Shown here: positions 16,126 to 25,872 of the stretch, one piece after another
How positions within the stretch are numbered: position 1 is the stretch's first letter
Layout of the letters: every line of letters starts with the position of its first letter
Assembly (NCBI GenBank): GCA_963665395.2
Contig: OY762251.1
Span: 1,426,001-1,490,000, forward strand
Direction: 5' to 3'
Length of the DNA: 64,000 nt
Source: Bin87 sp963665395
Lineage (GTDB): Bacteria > Chloroflexota > Dehalococcoidia > Lucifugimonadales > UBA3495
The notes under the pieces: generated by a model
Database searches by the model: none
Seen by the model: the letters and a program-made list of their open reading frames with translations, nothing else
What the model was told of the DNA's origin: nothing
Translations under genes and position numbers: made by a program

Positions 16126-16914
16126 TTACTGTAGGTGCTCGTTGAAGAAGGCCAGGGTGCGGCTCTGGGCGTCTTCGGCGGCGGCCTGGTTGTAGCTGTC
16201 CCGGTCGTCGCAGTTGAAGCCGTGGCCGGCGTCGGGATAGGACTTGAAGTCGTGGGCCTTGCCGGCGGCCTCCAGCGCGGCGGCAATCTGGGCCACGTCG
16301 TCCGGCGTCGGGTTGCCGTCCGTGTCTCCGAAGTTGCCCATCAGCGGGATGCTGATGTTGGCGGTGCCGTCGATGGGGGTCACGCCGTCGCTGTAGGGAG
16401 CCAGGATGGCCCCGCCGTAGTAGCAAACGCCGGCGGAGAGGCCGCCGCACGCGCTGGCGGCCAGATAGACCACGCGGCCGCCCATGCAGTAACCGACGAT
16501 GCCGATCTTCTGCCCACGGGTGCGCGGATAGGTGCGTTGCAGGTAGTCCACGGTGGCGTTGATGTCGGCGATGATGCCCTGGCCGGTGAGTTCGGGCATA
16601 TAGGTGTTGATGGCGGCGTCGAAATCCTCGGGGGTATAGCCCAGTGAGGGGTTGGGGTTGCGGTCGTTGCGGTGGAACAGGGCCGGGGCCACGGCCACGT
16701 AGCCGGCGGCGGCGAACTGGTCAGCCACTCGCTGGATGTGCCGGTTGACTCCGAAAGCTTCCTGGACCACGATGACGGCCGGCAGGCTGGTGCCCGCGCT
16801 GGGCGCTGGGAAGCTGACGTAGGCAGCCATATCTCCGGCCTCAGCGATGTTGGCGCCGGACTCGCGATCTTCCATTGGGTCTGGCATTCGGATGTTTTCC
16901 CAGAACGACGGCAT
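16126..16914 (-). CDS. Dienelactone hydrolase family protein
   Basis: 262 aa from ATG 16914 (GGAGGAAATACC just upstream); a longer frame has no ribosome site. Alpha/beta hydrolase with nucleophile elbow GYCMGG, i.e. Cys instead of Ser, as in carboxymethylenebutenolidase. The catalytic His sits in AGHGFNC and the acid in the preceding FGDTDGNPTP loop. VVQEAFGVNRHIQRVADQFAAAGYVAVAP is the family's N-terminal motif (usually E..G). Likely a cytosolic lactone or ester hydrolase in ring-cleavage metabolism; substrate unknown. Confidence 0.92.
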   Translation of the reverse strand: MPSFWENIRMPDPMEDRESGANIAEAGDMAAYVSFPAPSAGTSLPAVIVVQEAFGVNRHIQRVADQFAAAGYVAVAPALFHRNDRNPNPSLGYTPEDFDAAINTYMPELTGQGIIADINATVDYLQRTYPRTRGQKIGIVGYCMGGRVVYLAASACGGLSAGVCYYGGAILAPYSDGVTPIDGTANISIPLMGNFGDTDGNPTPDDVAQIAAALEAAGKAHDFKSYPDAGHGFNCDDRDSYNQAAAEDAQSRTLAFFNEHLQ

Positions 16915-17103
16915 GGTATTTCCTCCTCCATTGGTTGCGCGAATGACAGTGATACAAGGGCGTGGCGGTGACAACGCCCGGCTGTCCGCCGTTAGTACCT
17001 TTCGTGCGCGGGAATTGTAACAAAGGATTGCCGGCCAAACAAGCGGGATATGACGGACCCTCCCGGCAAGGGTGGCGGCCCATCGCGCAATTTGAGGCGG
17101 TTT

Positions 17104-17322
17104 TCACTGGTCAGGTTTAACCGGTTGGGCCGGCGGTTCGCATTGGATGGCAGCCTGGGGCCTCCGGTTTTCGGAGTAATCCTTGGTCGTCGCAGGAGGC
17201 TGATGTTGATGACGGTAGCGGCCGCACTGCATGCACATCCAATCGTCCTCTCGACGGTATTGGTCGTGAAGAAAAAGATCGCCCCCGCAGCGGCGGCAGC
17301 CGCGCAGAATGTACCGGGTCAC
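17104..17322 (-). CDS. Small zinc-ribbon protein
   Basis: 72 aa from GTG 17322, chosen because CAGGAG lies 6 nt upstream. Two CxxC pairs, CRRCGG and CMQCGR, 19 residues apart, form a single zinc ribbon; the C-terminal tail is polar and Pro-rich. Unknown function; such ribbons in small proteins often bind RNA or act as redox or protein-interaction modules. Confidence 0.65.
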   Translation of the reverse strand: MTRYILRGCRRCGGDLFLHDQYRREDDWMCMQCGRYRHQHQPPATTKDYSENRRPQAAIQCEPPAQPVKPDQ

Positions 17323-17450
17323 TGCAAACTCCTGGGTCGGCCGCAGGGTTGTCCGATCCCGCAACCGTAGGTAGGAATGTTCAGCCCTCCTATCGGTTTG
17401 GAAGCAGCGAAATCATAATAAAACTAATGTACTATTTTGGCAAGCGGCAT

Positions 17451-17594
17451 GGTAGCGTTCCGTTTTAGGTGGTTTGGTTTTTGTCATTGCGACCCCGTAC
17501 TTGATACGGGGGTGGCAATCTCGTTGGCCTAGCAGCAGCTTTAGCCACTCGAATGCGTTGCCGGAAAACTGAACCACTAAATTGCAACGTTACC
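17451..17594. mobile_element. MITE family A, copy 2 (144 bp)
   Basis: Same ends as copy 1, with the inner core GACCCCGTACTTGATACGGGGGTGG replacing GAGCGTAGCGTGG. Flanks AAGCGGCAT (17442-17450) and AAGCGACAT (17595-17603) are a 9-bp duplication with one change. Confidence 0.88.
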
Positions 17595-17611
17595 AAGCGA
17601 CATGGACCCCC

Positions 17612-17642
17612 GGTAGCGTTCCACCAAAAACGGAACGCTACC
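17612..17642. repeat. Solo terminal repeats of family A
   Basis: GGTAGCGTTCC, nine bases, then GGAACGCTACC: the two family-A ends joined almost back to back, as left by internal deletion of an element or by a minimal derivative. Confidence 0.7.
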
Positions 17643-17716
17643 TTCTGACAACCGCCCCCTTCCTCTGCATTTTTAAACTGAAAGACCCTACCGGCATCCC
17701 AGCGTCTTTCGACTCG

Positions 17717-17862
17717 CTCATGCGTACCCACTTTCCGCAAGCTGTCATTGCGAGCGCAGCGTGGCAATCTCGTCGCCGGAGCAAACATCGCTCACCCGTT
17801 GAGATTGCCATCCGCCTGTGGCGGACTGCGCTCCTCGCAATGACAAAGTGGGTACGCGTGAG
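17717..17862. mobile_element. Palindromic element family D, copy 1
   Basis: Ends CTCATGCGTACCCACTTT / AAAGTGGGTACGCGTGAG. Each arm holds a (G)TCATTGCGAG / CTCGCAATGAC block and the centre reads ATTGCCATCCGCCTGTGGCGG. Flanks share CTTTCGA imperfectly (left ...CTTTCGAC, right CTTTCGAG), consistent with an eroded 9-bp duplication. Confidence 0.8.
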
Positions 17863-17870
17863 CTTTCGAG

Positions 17871-18002
17871 ATAGCGTTCCGTTTTAGGTGGTTTGGTTTT
17901 TGTCATTGCGAGCGTAGCGTGGCAATCTCGTTAGCGCATCAGCAGTTTTAGCCACTCGAATGCGTTGCCGGAAAACTGAACCACCTCAATTGCAACGCTA
18001 CC
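17871..18002. mobile_element. MITE family A, copy 3
   Basis: Ends as in copy 1, with the first bases altered to ATAGCGTTCC. Flanked by GCTTTCGAG (17862-17870) and GCTTTCGAC (18003-18011), a 9-bp duplication with one change. Inserted at the same target sequence as copy 4. Confidence 0.85.
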
Positions 18003-18011
18003 GCTTTCGAC

Positions 18012-18144
18012 GGTAGCGTTCCGTTTTAGGTGGTTTGGTTTTTGTCATTGCGAGCGTAGCGTGGCAATCCCGTTGGCGTAGCAGCAGTTTTAGCCGCTCG
18101 GATACCCCGCTGGGAAACTGAACCACCTAAATTGCAACGCTACC
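18012..18144. mobile_element. MITE family A, copy 4
   Basis: Perfect 9-bp duplication GCTTTCGAC on both sides (18003-18011, 18145-18153). It shares its left duplication with copy 3, so copies 3 and 4 form a head-to-tail pair separated only by the target. It ends 91 bp before pepP. The whole stretch 17323-18234 holds only such elements. Confidence 0.92.
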
Positions 18145-18234
18145 GCTTTCGACTCGCTATTGCGACAAAAAATCTCGACTGATATAATCGCTCACGGTTA
18201 TTTGGAAAACCAAGATCAGGTTGAGCCATTTCAG

Positions 18235-19563
18235 ATGAGCGCTGACGCTCTGGCCACACAGCCGCAGGAATTCAACAGCCGTCGCCGTCGGCTGTTGCAG
18301 TCGCTCTCCAACGGCGCTATCGTCCTGGCCGCCGGCCACGACGCTTCCCGCAACAACGACGTTGACCACGAGTATCGTCAACCCTCGTCATTCTGGTATC
18401 TGACCGGCTTCGACGAGCCCGACTCCGTCGCCGTTCTGCGCCCCGGTTCGCATACCCCCTACACCCTTTTTGTCCGGCCTTACGATCCCACCTTTGAGAT
18501 CTGGGTCGGCTATCGCGCCGGAGTGCGCGGCGCCGTCGGCCCCCTGGGCGCAAACGCCGCCTATCCCCTGGAGCAGCTCGACGCCCAACTGCCCAAGCTG
18601 CTGGCCGACTGCGATACGGTCTATTACGCCCTGGGCAGCGACGACCGGCTGGACGGCATCATCTCCAACCTGGTCAAGCGTCGCCGCAGCATGACCCAGC
18701 GCGGCGCGAAAAGCCTGCGCCGCATCGAGGACCCGACGCCCCAGGTCGATCTGATGCGTCAGATCAAGACCGACGAGGAGATCGCCCTCCTCCAGCGCGC
18801 CATCGACATCACCGCCCACGGGTTCGACGCCGCCATGCGCACCGCCGCCCCCGGCGTTCACGAGTATGAAGTCCAGGCCGCCCTGGAACGCCCCTTCCGG
18901 CAACTGGGTTCGCCCCGCAACGGCTACCCGTCCATCGTGGCCGGCGGCGCCAACGCCTGTGTGTTGCACTACATCCGCAACCGGGACGTTCTTGGCCCCG
19001 AAGACCTGCTGCTGATTGACGCCGGCGCCGAGTACGGTTACTACACCGCCGACGTCACCCGCACCTGGCCGGTGTCCGGCAAGTTCACCGGGCCCCAGCG
19101 GGACATCTACGAACTGACGTTGGAATCCCAGCGCCAGGCCATCGCCGCGGTCAAGCCCGGCGCGGGCTTTGACGACGTACACCGGGTCGCCGCCCGCGCG
19201 CTGGTGCAGGGCCTCATCGACCTGTCCATCATGAGCGGCAGCGTTGACGAGATCATGGAGCAGCAAACCTACCGCGACTACTATATGCACGCCACCTCCC
19301 ACTGGCTGGGACTGGACGTGCACGACAGCGGCCCCTACCGGGATGACAAAGGCCAGGTTCGCCTGCGCCCGGGCATGGTGCTCACCATCGAGCCGGGCCT
19401 CTACTTCGGCCCCCAGGCCAAGAAAGCCCCGGACATCTACAAGGGCATCGGCATCCGCATTGAGGACGACGTGCTGGTTACCGAAGACGGCTGCCGGGTG
19501 CTGTCCGAGGCCATACCCAAAGACCCGGATGAACTGGAAGCCATCGTTTCGGATGGACGGTAA
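18235..19563 (+). CDS. pepP: Xaa-Pro aminopeptidase (M24B)
   Basis: 442 aa from ATG 18235. N-terminal creatinase-like domain (YLTGFDEPDSVAVLRPG), then the pita-bread domain with all five metal ligands: IDAGAEYGYYTADVTRTWP (two Asp), SHWLGLDVHD (His), LTIEPGLYF (Glu) and IRIEDDVLVTEDG (Glu). It removes N-terminal residues preceding proline, using a dinuclear Mn centre in the cytosol. Its upstream region is a MITE pair; a U-tailed terminator follows it. Confidence 0.96.
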   Translation: MSADALATQPQEFNSRRRRLLQSLSNGAIVLAAGHDASRNNDVDHEYRQPSSFWYLTGFDEPDSVAVLRPGSHTPYTLFVRPYDPTFEIWVGYRAGVRGAVGPLGANAAYPLEQLDAQLPKLLADCDTVYYALGSDDRLDGIISNLVKRRRSMTQRGAKSLRRIEDPTPQVDLMRQIKTDEEIALLQRAIDITAHGFDAAMRTAAPGVHEYEVQAALERPFRQLGSPRNGYPSIVAGGANACVLHYIRNRDVLGPEDLLLIDAGAEYGYYTADVTRTWPVSGKFTGPQRDIYELTLESQRQAIAAVKPGAGFDDVHRVAARALVQGLIDLSIMSGSVDEIMEQQTYRDYYMHATSHWLGLDVHDSGPYRDDKGQVRLRPGMVLTIEPGLYFGPQAKKAPDIYKGIGIRIEDDVLVTEDGCRVLSEAIPKDPDELEAIVSDGR

Positions 19564-19602
19564 GCCATGCTTGAACCGACCGCAGCGTCGCCATTCCGTA
19601 CT

Positions 19603-19629
19603 ACGGGGGATTCGTCCCCCGTTATTTTT
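19603..19629 (+). terminator. Rho-independent terminator of pepP
   Basis: An 8-bp stem ACGGGGGA / TCCCCCGT closed by a TTCG tetraloop and followed by TATTTTT, 40 bp after the pepP stop. A textbook intrinsic terminator. Confidence 0.85.
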
Positions 19630-19738
19630 GGCCCCGCCGCCGGCCGGGCCGTCGCCGTCTATAAACCCCGCCAAGGCGGCTCTATTCCAACCGTGCCTGC
19701 CGCGCTTGCAGCGGCGGGATTCACATCCGGTTTTCGTA

Positions 19739-19768
19739 AGCGAATTCTTTTGAGTTCGCTTTATTTTT
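19739..19768 (+). terminator. Second U-tailed hairpin
   Basis: AAGCGAA / TTCGCTT with a 10-nt loop, followed by TATTTTTG. The stem is weak (7 bp); it may back up the first terminator. Confidence 0.5.
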
Positions 19769-19816
19769 GCCACCGTAACCTACCGAGGTTCGCGCGTACC
19801 AACTTTCCGCAAACTG

Positions 19817-19927
19817 TCATTGCGAGAATGCCTGAAGGCATTCGTGGCAATCCCGTCGAAGCATGGAATGCCGTGGCTGAGAGCCGCCGCCAAGCCGACG
19901 AGATTGCTACGCTGCGCTCGCAATGAC
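19817..19927. repeat. Inverted repeat with GTCATTGCGAG core
   Basis: GTCATTGCGAGAATGCCTGAAGG at the left and CTGCGCTCGCAATGAC at the right, with a GCGTACCAACTTTCCGCAAACT lead-in as in family D, but no matching right terminal end. A decayed or half family-D element filling the pepP-pstS gap (19564-20072). Confidence 0.65.
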
Positions 19928-20072
19928 CAACCGAGTGCCAGGCCCCCAGAGGAGGGATGATTATCGGAACACTGTGCGAGCTGGGAACGCTCAACCGCGT
20001 TATCCAACAGGAAGATTGCAGATTGTCATTGCCCAACCCAAACGTACCAGCCAGCGATTCTCAGGAGGATCG

Positions 20073-21230
<1,158 letters not shown>

Positions 21231-21255
21231 CCCGCAGGGACATAGGGCAAAACAC

Positions 21256-21280
21256 AGGGGCGACTGGTTGGTCGCCCCTG
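21256..21280 (+). terminator. Hairpin after pstS
   Basis: AGGGGCGAC / GTCGCCCCT, a 9-bp perfect stem with a TGGTTG loop, 25 bp after the stop. No U-run follows. It shares the GGGGCGA arm with the 28-bp palindromes. Confidence 0.55.
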
Positions 21281-21407
21281 ATCCGCATTACGGCTTCCGC
21301 CGAATGACGGACTTGCCGCTTTGCGCAACCCTGCGTTTATCCCCCAAGTGCGCCCATGCTAAAATGGCGCGGACGGACCAATCCACCGCGCCAAAGGGAC
21401 CAGCGAA

Positions 21408-21986
21408 ATGACGCCAGGAACTATTGCCATCATCGGGATTGGCATAGCCGTTCTCGCCGTCGTCGCGCCGTTGCTCCTGATCTGGCTGTATAACCTGTTA
21501 TTCACCAGCGCCGCCGACTGGACCAGCGTTCACGCCAGACTGTTGCCCTTTGGATCCGCTATAGCAACGTATCTGGCCGCCAAACTCTTCGGCAAAGGAC
21601 ACTGGCTATTCTGGCGCGATTGGGATGCTATAATGGCGGCGGCTGGGCTTGGTGTCATCATTCATGGCATCTTCGCTGTTTTAGTCCTTGAAGGAGGTGT
21701 CAAATTGGCGCTGTACGTAATCCAAAAGTGGCGAGAGGAACGGGAAAGAATACGCCAGGAAGGCCGCCAGGAAGGTCGCCAGGAAGGCCGCCAGGAAGGC
21801 CGCCAGGAAGGCCGCCAGGAAGGCCGCCAGGAAGGCCGCCAGGCTGAAAGCAACCGCATCCATGGTATCATCGCCCAATATGGAACTACCGACCCCGACA
21901 CCGGCGCCGTTACTGTCGGCGCGGAAGGAATGCGGCTGCTGAATCAGCCGGATGGAGCGACAACTCCCACGCAGCCCGTCGTCTGA
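21408..21986 (+). CDS. Membrane protein with EGRQ tetrapeptide repeats
   Basis: 192 aa. Three hydrophobic segments (residues ~5-32, 47-63, 78-105) precede VIQKWREERERIRQ, then seven EGRQ units coded by a near-perfect 12-bp tandem repeat (~21757-21843), then HGIIAQYGTTDPDTGAVTVGAEGMRLL. The repeat should extend as a charged helix from the membrane. Changes in repeat number keep the frame, so length can vary without loss of the tail. Paralogue of 13282-13851. No known function. Confidence 0.75.
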   Translation: MTPGTIAIIGIGIAVLAVVAPLLLIWLYNLLFTSAADWTSVHARLLPFGSAIATYLAAKLFGKGHWLFWRDWDAIMAAAGLGVIIHGIFAVLVLEGGVKLALYVIQKWREERERIRQEGRQEGRQEGRQEGRQEGRQEGRQEGRQAESNRIHGIIAQYGTTDPDTGAVTVGAEGMRLLNQPDGATTPTQPVV

Positions 21987-22015
21987 TTCTACGCACACCG
22001 GAACGTGGCAAAACC

Positions 22016-22043
22016 GTAGGGGCGAATAATCATTCGCCCCTAC
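22016..22043. repeat. 28-bp palindrome, copy 1
   Basis: GTAGGGGCGAATAAT / CATTCGCCCCTAC, near-perfect self-complement. It lies between the convergent ends of the EGRQ gene and the HpaB-like gene. Other copies: 24542, 28339, 33020, 33929. Probably a REP-like mobile hairpin that acts as a terminator. Confidence 0.8.
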
Positions 22044-22071
22044 AACGTTAACATTTCGCGTCTCGTTCCCG

Positions 22072-23526
22072 TCACTCCCGTTCCAGAAACTCCCGTACCT
22101 GCTGCATCAGCGGCTCCCGGTCGTAGCTGCTCAGCAGCAGGGCCGCGTTGCGCATCCAGTCCCCCTGGAAGTACCGCTCGTAGAGGACCTGCCGGCCGCC
22201 GAAGGCGCTGCACGCCGCGTCCCACGCCAGCCGGAACAGCCGCACCCGCTCCCGGGCCGACGCCGTGTCGGTGTCCAGGTAGGCGTCCAGAACCTCGACC
22301 AGCGGGCCGTTGAAGTCCTTTTCCGACGGCAGGGCCATCAGGCTGCTGGAGCCGAGGAGCTGGATGATTTCGGCCATGCGGGGGTACATCTTGATGAACA
22401 GGTTGCGCGCCACGTTCAGCGGCGCCCGGTCGGGCAGCATCACGCCCCACTCGTCGATGGCTGCGTTGACCTCCGATTGGGTCAGCAGGGCTTTGGTTAT
22501 CTCCAGGTTTTCCACCAGCTCGGCGATGAGTCCCTGCACCTGGGGAATGTCGCCGCTGCCCAGGGTCTTGACCATCAGGCTGGCGATGCCGGCGATGAAC
22601 TCGCACTTGGCTACGTTCTTGGTCACCACCTGGTGCCCGGTGTGAACGTACTGGCCGGTGGCGTTGGACATATTGTTGCACTTGTGCCGGTCGCCGTACA
22701 TGAACACCCGCTCCCACGGCACCAGCACGTCGTCGAAGAAGACGATGGCGTCCATCTCCTCGAAGCGGGAACCCAGCGGGTGGTCGAAATGGGACTTGCC
22801 CAGGTCGAAGCTCTCCCGGCAGATGAACTTCAACCCCTCGATGCCGCAGGGCACGGCGAAGGCGAAGGCGTACTTGTGGGCATCCTCATCCCGCGCCAGC
22901 AGAGACGACCGGGTGGGATAGACCATAATCTCGTCGGACAGCGGCCCCAGCGTCGCCAGCACCCGCGGGCCGCGAATCACCAACCCGGCGTCGGTTTCCC
23001 GGACTACGTGCAACGCCACGTCGGTGGCGTAGTCCATTGAGGTGGCCGACGGCGCCCGATTGCGTTGCAGGTTGACCAGCGTATGGGTCATGCAGACGTC
23101 GTTTTCGCGGGTGTATTCGTAGTATTTGACGACATTCTGCTTGAACTCGGGGCGGTTGTCGCCGAAGAAATCGCCAGCGGCGGCCATGGCCATGATGGTG
23201 ACGTTGAGGAAGTCGGGCGTCCGGCCCATCATCCCGTAGCTGGCGTGGGCCCAGCGGGACATCATCTCCCGCCGGCCGGCCAGATCCTCCGACGACCTGG
23301 GGATGATGAAGGACAGCCCCACCGGGTCGCCGGTGCTGGGCGACGGGTAGGTCATGGCCGCCCCGTCGCCGTCATGCTGCATATCGTACAGGGAGGCTAT
23401 GGAGCTGGCCCCGTTGGCCAGACCGGGAAACTCGGTAACGTCGTCAATGCGCCGGCCGTCCAGCCAGATCTCCCGGGGCTGTTCTTTCAGACCGGCCAGG
23501 TATTGAGCGCCGGTTCGCGCGGGCAT
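22072..23526 (-). CDS. 4-hydroxyphenylacetate 3-hydroxylase (HpaB) family flavin monooxygenase
   Basis: 484 aa from ATG 23526, with AAGGAGG seven bases upstream (a TTG six bases earlier is possible). HpaB layout: N-terminal RTGAQYLAGLKEQPREIWLDGRRIDDVTEFPG, the acyl-CoA-dehydrogenase-like middle with VNLQRNRAP, TDAGLVIRGPRVLATLGPLSDEI and DAIVFFDDVLVPWERVFMYGD, and a helical C-terminal domain. It hydroxylates phenolic or related rings using reduced flavin from a separate reductase; no reductase gene is adjacent, so the substrate is unknown. Confidence 0.93.
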   Translation of the reverse strand: MPARTGAQYLAGLKEQPREIWLDGRRIDDVTEFPGLANGASSIASLYDMQHDGDGAAMTYPSPSTGDPVGLSFIIPRSSEDLAGRREMMSRWAHASYGMMGRTPDFLNVTIMAMAAAGDFFGDNRPEFKQNVVKYYEYTRENDVCMTHTLVNLQRNRAPSATSMDYATDVALHVVRETDAGLVIRGPRVLATLGPLSDEIMVYPTRSSLLARDEDAHKYAFAFAVPCGIEGLKFICRESFDLGKSHFDHPLGSRFEEMDAIVFFDDVLVPWERVFMYGDRHKCNNMSNATGQYVHTGHQVVTKNVAKCEFIAGIASLMVKTLGSGDIPQVQGLIAELVENLEITKALLTQSEVNAAIDEWGVMLPDRAPLNVARNLFIKMYPRMAEIIQLLGSSSLMALPSEKDFNGPLVEVLDAYLDTDTASARERVRLFRLAWDAACSAFGGRQVLYERYFQGDWMRNAALLLSSYDREPLMQQVREFLERE

Positions 23527-23547
23527 GGGCAAGCCTCCTTAAAAGTT

Positions 23548-23570
23548 CCCTCTCCCTTGATGGGAGAGGG
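23548..23570. terminator. Hairpin CCCTCTCCC / GGGAGAGGG
   Basis: A 9-bp perfect stem with a TTGAT loop between the end of the minus-strand nucleotidyltransferase-HEPN gene and the next minus-strand start. A similar hairpin stands between rplJ and rplL. Confidence 0.55.
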
Positions 23571-23607
23571 TAAGGGTGAGGGTGAGAACGTAGCATTGGA
23601 ACTTTCT

Positions 23608-24516
23608 TCAAGGGTTGGGCCGATGCGTTTCCCAGGGGCGCAGCCCATCGGGGTACACGTCGGTGGCGTCGGTTCCACTCAGGCGGTGTACGTGTTCCAG
23701 CAGGGCGGTTACGAACGGATTGACGAGGCGGTGGAGTTCCAGCTTTTCTTCCCGCGTCATGCGGTGGGCCGTCCCGGCGTAGCGGTACAGAGCGGCGTAG
23801 TCGGTCAGCCAGTCCACCGGCTCACCGGGAGTTTGCGGTTTCCGGTACTCAGTATGGTTGAAAAGACGCCATCCGGTTTCCGTTATTTCTGCGGTTTCCT
23901 CCCGGCAGAGTTGTCTCAGGTATTCCAGCTCATACCAAAGGTCTCTGAGTATGTGGGTGTATGTGGCAGTTTGGTTCAGACAGGACAGCCACCCCTTCAG
24001 GGCGTTCTCCACCGCCTGCTGGGCGGCGAACCCGGTTGCCTCCTGGTCCCAATAATCAGTTGCGATGCAGTCATTGAAGTTTTGCAACCATCGTTCCGCC
24101 GCCTGAATGCGGCGCACGGTCTCCGGCCAGTGGTCGGGATAGCTATCTTCTTTCACGCCACCGTGTTCCAGCGGGTCGTCGTTCATCACCACTCCGTAGG
24201 TGTCGGCCTGTCCGGCGACGTGCTGCTTGGCCAGCCGGTTGCGGTTGAACTCCTTACGGGTCATCGGGATGATGTCGTAGTGGAGGTTGAACCCCGTGCG
24301 CTTACGGTAGGCCCGGACGCCGGAGGACGCGGCAAAATATCCGGTCCGCGCATCCTCCCCGTCGGAAATCACCAGCAGGTCAACGTCCGAGTTCTCCCGG
24401 TGGTCGCCGCGGGCCCGGGAGCCGAACAAAATTACTACGGCCGGCCGGGCCGCTTCTTGCGCCGCTTGCGCTACGGCCAAACCCAGCGGGTCGGGTTTGC
24501 CTGATTTCGCGGGCAT
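23608..24516 (-). CDS. Nucleotidyltransferase-HEPN fusion protein
   Basis: 302 aa. N-terminal minimal nucleotidyltransferase domain with VVILFGSRARGDHRENSDVDLLV (GS motif plus DxD-type metal site SDVDLL) and a second acidic position near NLHYDIIP. C-terminal half is a HEPN bundle (RIQAAERWLQNFND, FAAQQAVENALKGWLS). In MNT/HEPN modules the two parts are usually separate antitoxin and toxin proteins, where the NTase AMPylates the HEPN RNase; here they are one chain. A second fusion of the same design lies at 50785-51594. Regulatory role inferred. Confidence 0.85.
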   Translation of the reverse strand: MPAKSGKPDPLGLAVAQAAQEAARPAVVILFGSRARGDHRENSDVDLLVISDGEDARTGYFAASSGVRAYRKRTGFNLHYDIIPMTRKEFNRNRLAKQHVAGQADTYGVVMNDDPLEHGGVKEDSYPDHWPETVRRIQAAERWLQNFNDCIATDYWDQEATGFAAQQAVENALKGWLSCLNQTATYTHILRDLWYELEYLRQLCREETAEITETGWRLFNHTEYRKPQTPGEPVDWLTDYAALYRYAGTAHRMTREEKLELHRLVNPFVTALLEHVHRLSGTDATDVYPDGLRPWETHRPNP

Positions 24517-24541
24517 GATCTGATCCTAACGGGGTTGACCC

Positions 24542-24569
24542 GTAGGGGCGAATAATCATTCGCCCCGAC
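24542..24569. repeat. 28-bp palindrome, copy 2
   Basis: As copy 1, but the right arm ends CCCCGAC, so one pair is lost. It lies between the NTase-HEPN start and the esterase stop. Confidence 0.75.
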
Positions 24570-24586
24570 ACGATGCGCGCGTACCG

Positions 24587-25471
24587 CTACGTTCCCAGAT
24601 ACCGTTTCAGCCAGTTCATCGCGTGGACGTTGAAGTCGGTGCAGGGGCTGTGGGGCAGGTCGGGATAGACCAGCAGGGACTTGTGCGCCCGGATGCGGTC
24701 GAACACCGGCATGATGGTGTCGTAAGGGCAGGTGGTGTCGGCCATGCCGATGTTGACCAGGATGGGGCACCGGATGGCGTCGGCCAGGGTGAGGGTGTCG
24801 AAGTAGCGCAGGGTGTCCAGTATGGCATCCCGCTGCTCCGGGTGTTCCTGCGCATAGTTGCGCAACTCGTGGTAGGGCCGCGTGTCGATGTCGATGGCCA
24901 CCGGGTAGTTGCACATGAACGGCTCTTCCGCCACCGCCGCCGCGAGGCGATGGTCCAGGGCCGCCGTGGCCAGGGTGAACCCGCCGCCCTGGCTGCGGCT
25001 CCACATCCCGATGCGTGACTCATCCACCTCGTCCCTTTCAGCCAGGAAGTCAACCCCGCGCACGCAGTCCATGTAGCCGGCCCGGTAGTAGTAATTCTCC
25101 CGGTCGGTGACGTTGTAGGTCAGCTTGTTGGCGCCTTCGGGCAGGTCCCACTCCGGGATGCTCTCGCCTTGGGCCCGGGGGAACAGCGTCAGCACGGCGA
25201 ACCCGTGCATCACCACGTGGTAGGGAATGTCTTTGCCGCCGCCGTAGCCGGGAACCGCCAGCAGGGCCGGAAACCGGCCCGATGGCGGCGCGTGGCGCGG
25301 CGCGGTGTAGAAAGCCCGCAACCGCTGGCCGCCGTAGCTGCGCAGGACGACGTTCCAGGTTTCGTACTCCCGGCCGCTGCGCTCCGGGCATTCGGTGAGC
25401 GCGGCGTCCACCGGCGTTTCATTCAGGATCGCGCGGGTGGCATCCCAAAAATCAGTTACAGCCTGGTCCAT
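24587..25471 (-). CDS. Acetylxylan esterase / cephalosporin-C deacetylase family hydrolase
   Basis: 294 aa from ATG 25471; the longer frame runs into the tandem array. Alpha/beta hydrolase of the AXE1 family: RGVDFLAERDEVDESRIGMWSRSQGGG, with the nucleophile Ser in SRSQGG, the acid in NIGMADTTCP (Asp) and the His in LPHSPC. YYYRAGYMDCVRG is the family's RG..D.. region. Cytosolic, without signal peptide; likely deacetylates small or sugar substrates. The window holds two relatives, at 51609 (intact triad) and 47471 (nucleophile lost). Confidence 0.9.
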   Translation of the reverse strand: MDQAVTDFWDATRAILNETPVDAALTECPERSGREYETWNVVLRSYGGQRLRAFYTAPRHAPPSGRFPALLAVPGYGGGKDIPYHVVMHGFAVLTLFPRAQGESIPEWDLPEGANKLTYNVTDRENYYYRAGYMDCVRGVDFLAERDEVDESRIGMWSRSQGGGFTLATAALDHRLAAAVAEEPFMCNYPVAIDIDTRPYHELRNYAQEHPEQRDAILDTLRYFDTLTLADAIRCPILVNIGMADTTCPYDTIMPVFDRIRAHKSLLVYPDLPHSPCTDFNVHAMNWLKRYLGT

Positions 25472-25486
25472 TTTACGGCCTCCCCC

Positions 25487-25866
25487 TTTATTGTCATTGC
25501 GAGCGCAGCGTGGCAATCCCGTCCTTTATTGTCATTGCGAGCGTAGCGTGGCAATCCCGTCCTTTATTGTCATTGCGAGCGTAGCGTGGCAATCCCGTCC
25601 TTTATTGTCATTGCGAGCGCAGCGTGGCAATCCCGTCCTTTATTGTCATTGCGAGCGTAGCGTGGCAATCCCGTCCTTTATTGTCATTGCGAGCGCAGCG
25701 TGGCAATCCCGTCCTTTATTGTCATTGCGAGCGTAGCGTGGCAATCCCGTCCTTTATTGTCATTGCGAGCGTAGCGTGGCAATCCCGTCCTTTATTGTCA
25801 TTGCGAGCGTAGCGTGGCAATCCCGTCCTTTATTGTCATTGCGAGCGTAGCGTGGCAATCCCGTCG
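25487..25866. repeat. 38-bp tandem array, 10 units
   Basis: Ten head-to-tail copies of a 38-bp unit (TTTATTGTCATTGCGAGCG, then (T/C)AGCGTGGCAATCCCGTCC). The only variation is the T/C position, in the order C,T,T,C,T,C,T,T,T,T. The unit is the inner core of the family A/D elements. It fills the 400-bp gap between the sulfotransferase stop and the esterase start. It has no unique spacers, so it is not a CRISPR. Confidence 0.95.
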
Positions 25867-25872
25867 CCCGAC

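Noticed and set aside
25395..25812. Plus-strand open frames across the tandem array
   Set aside because: They translate the repeat unit (HCERSVAIPSFIVIAS) over and over; composition is that of the repeat, with no start context.
25487..25866. Regularly spaced repeats that might be a CRISPR array
   Set aside because: The 38-bp unit is directly tandem with no unique spacers, and it matches the MITE core; no cas gene is near.
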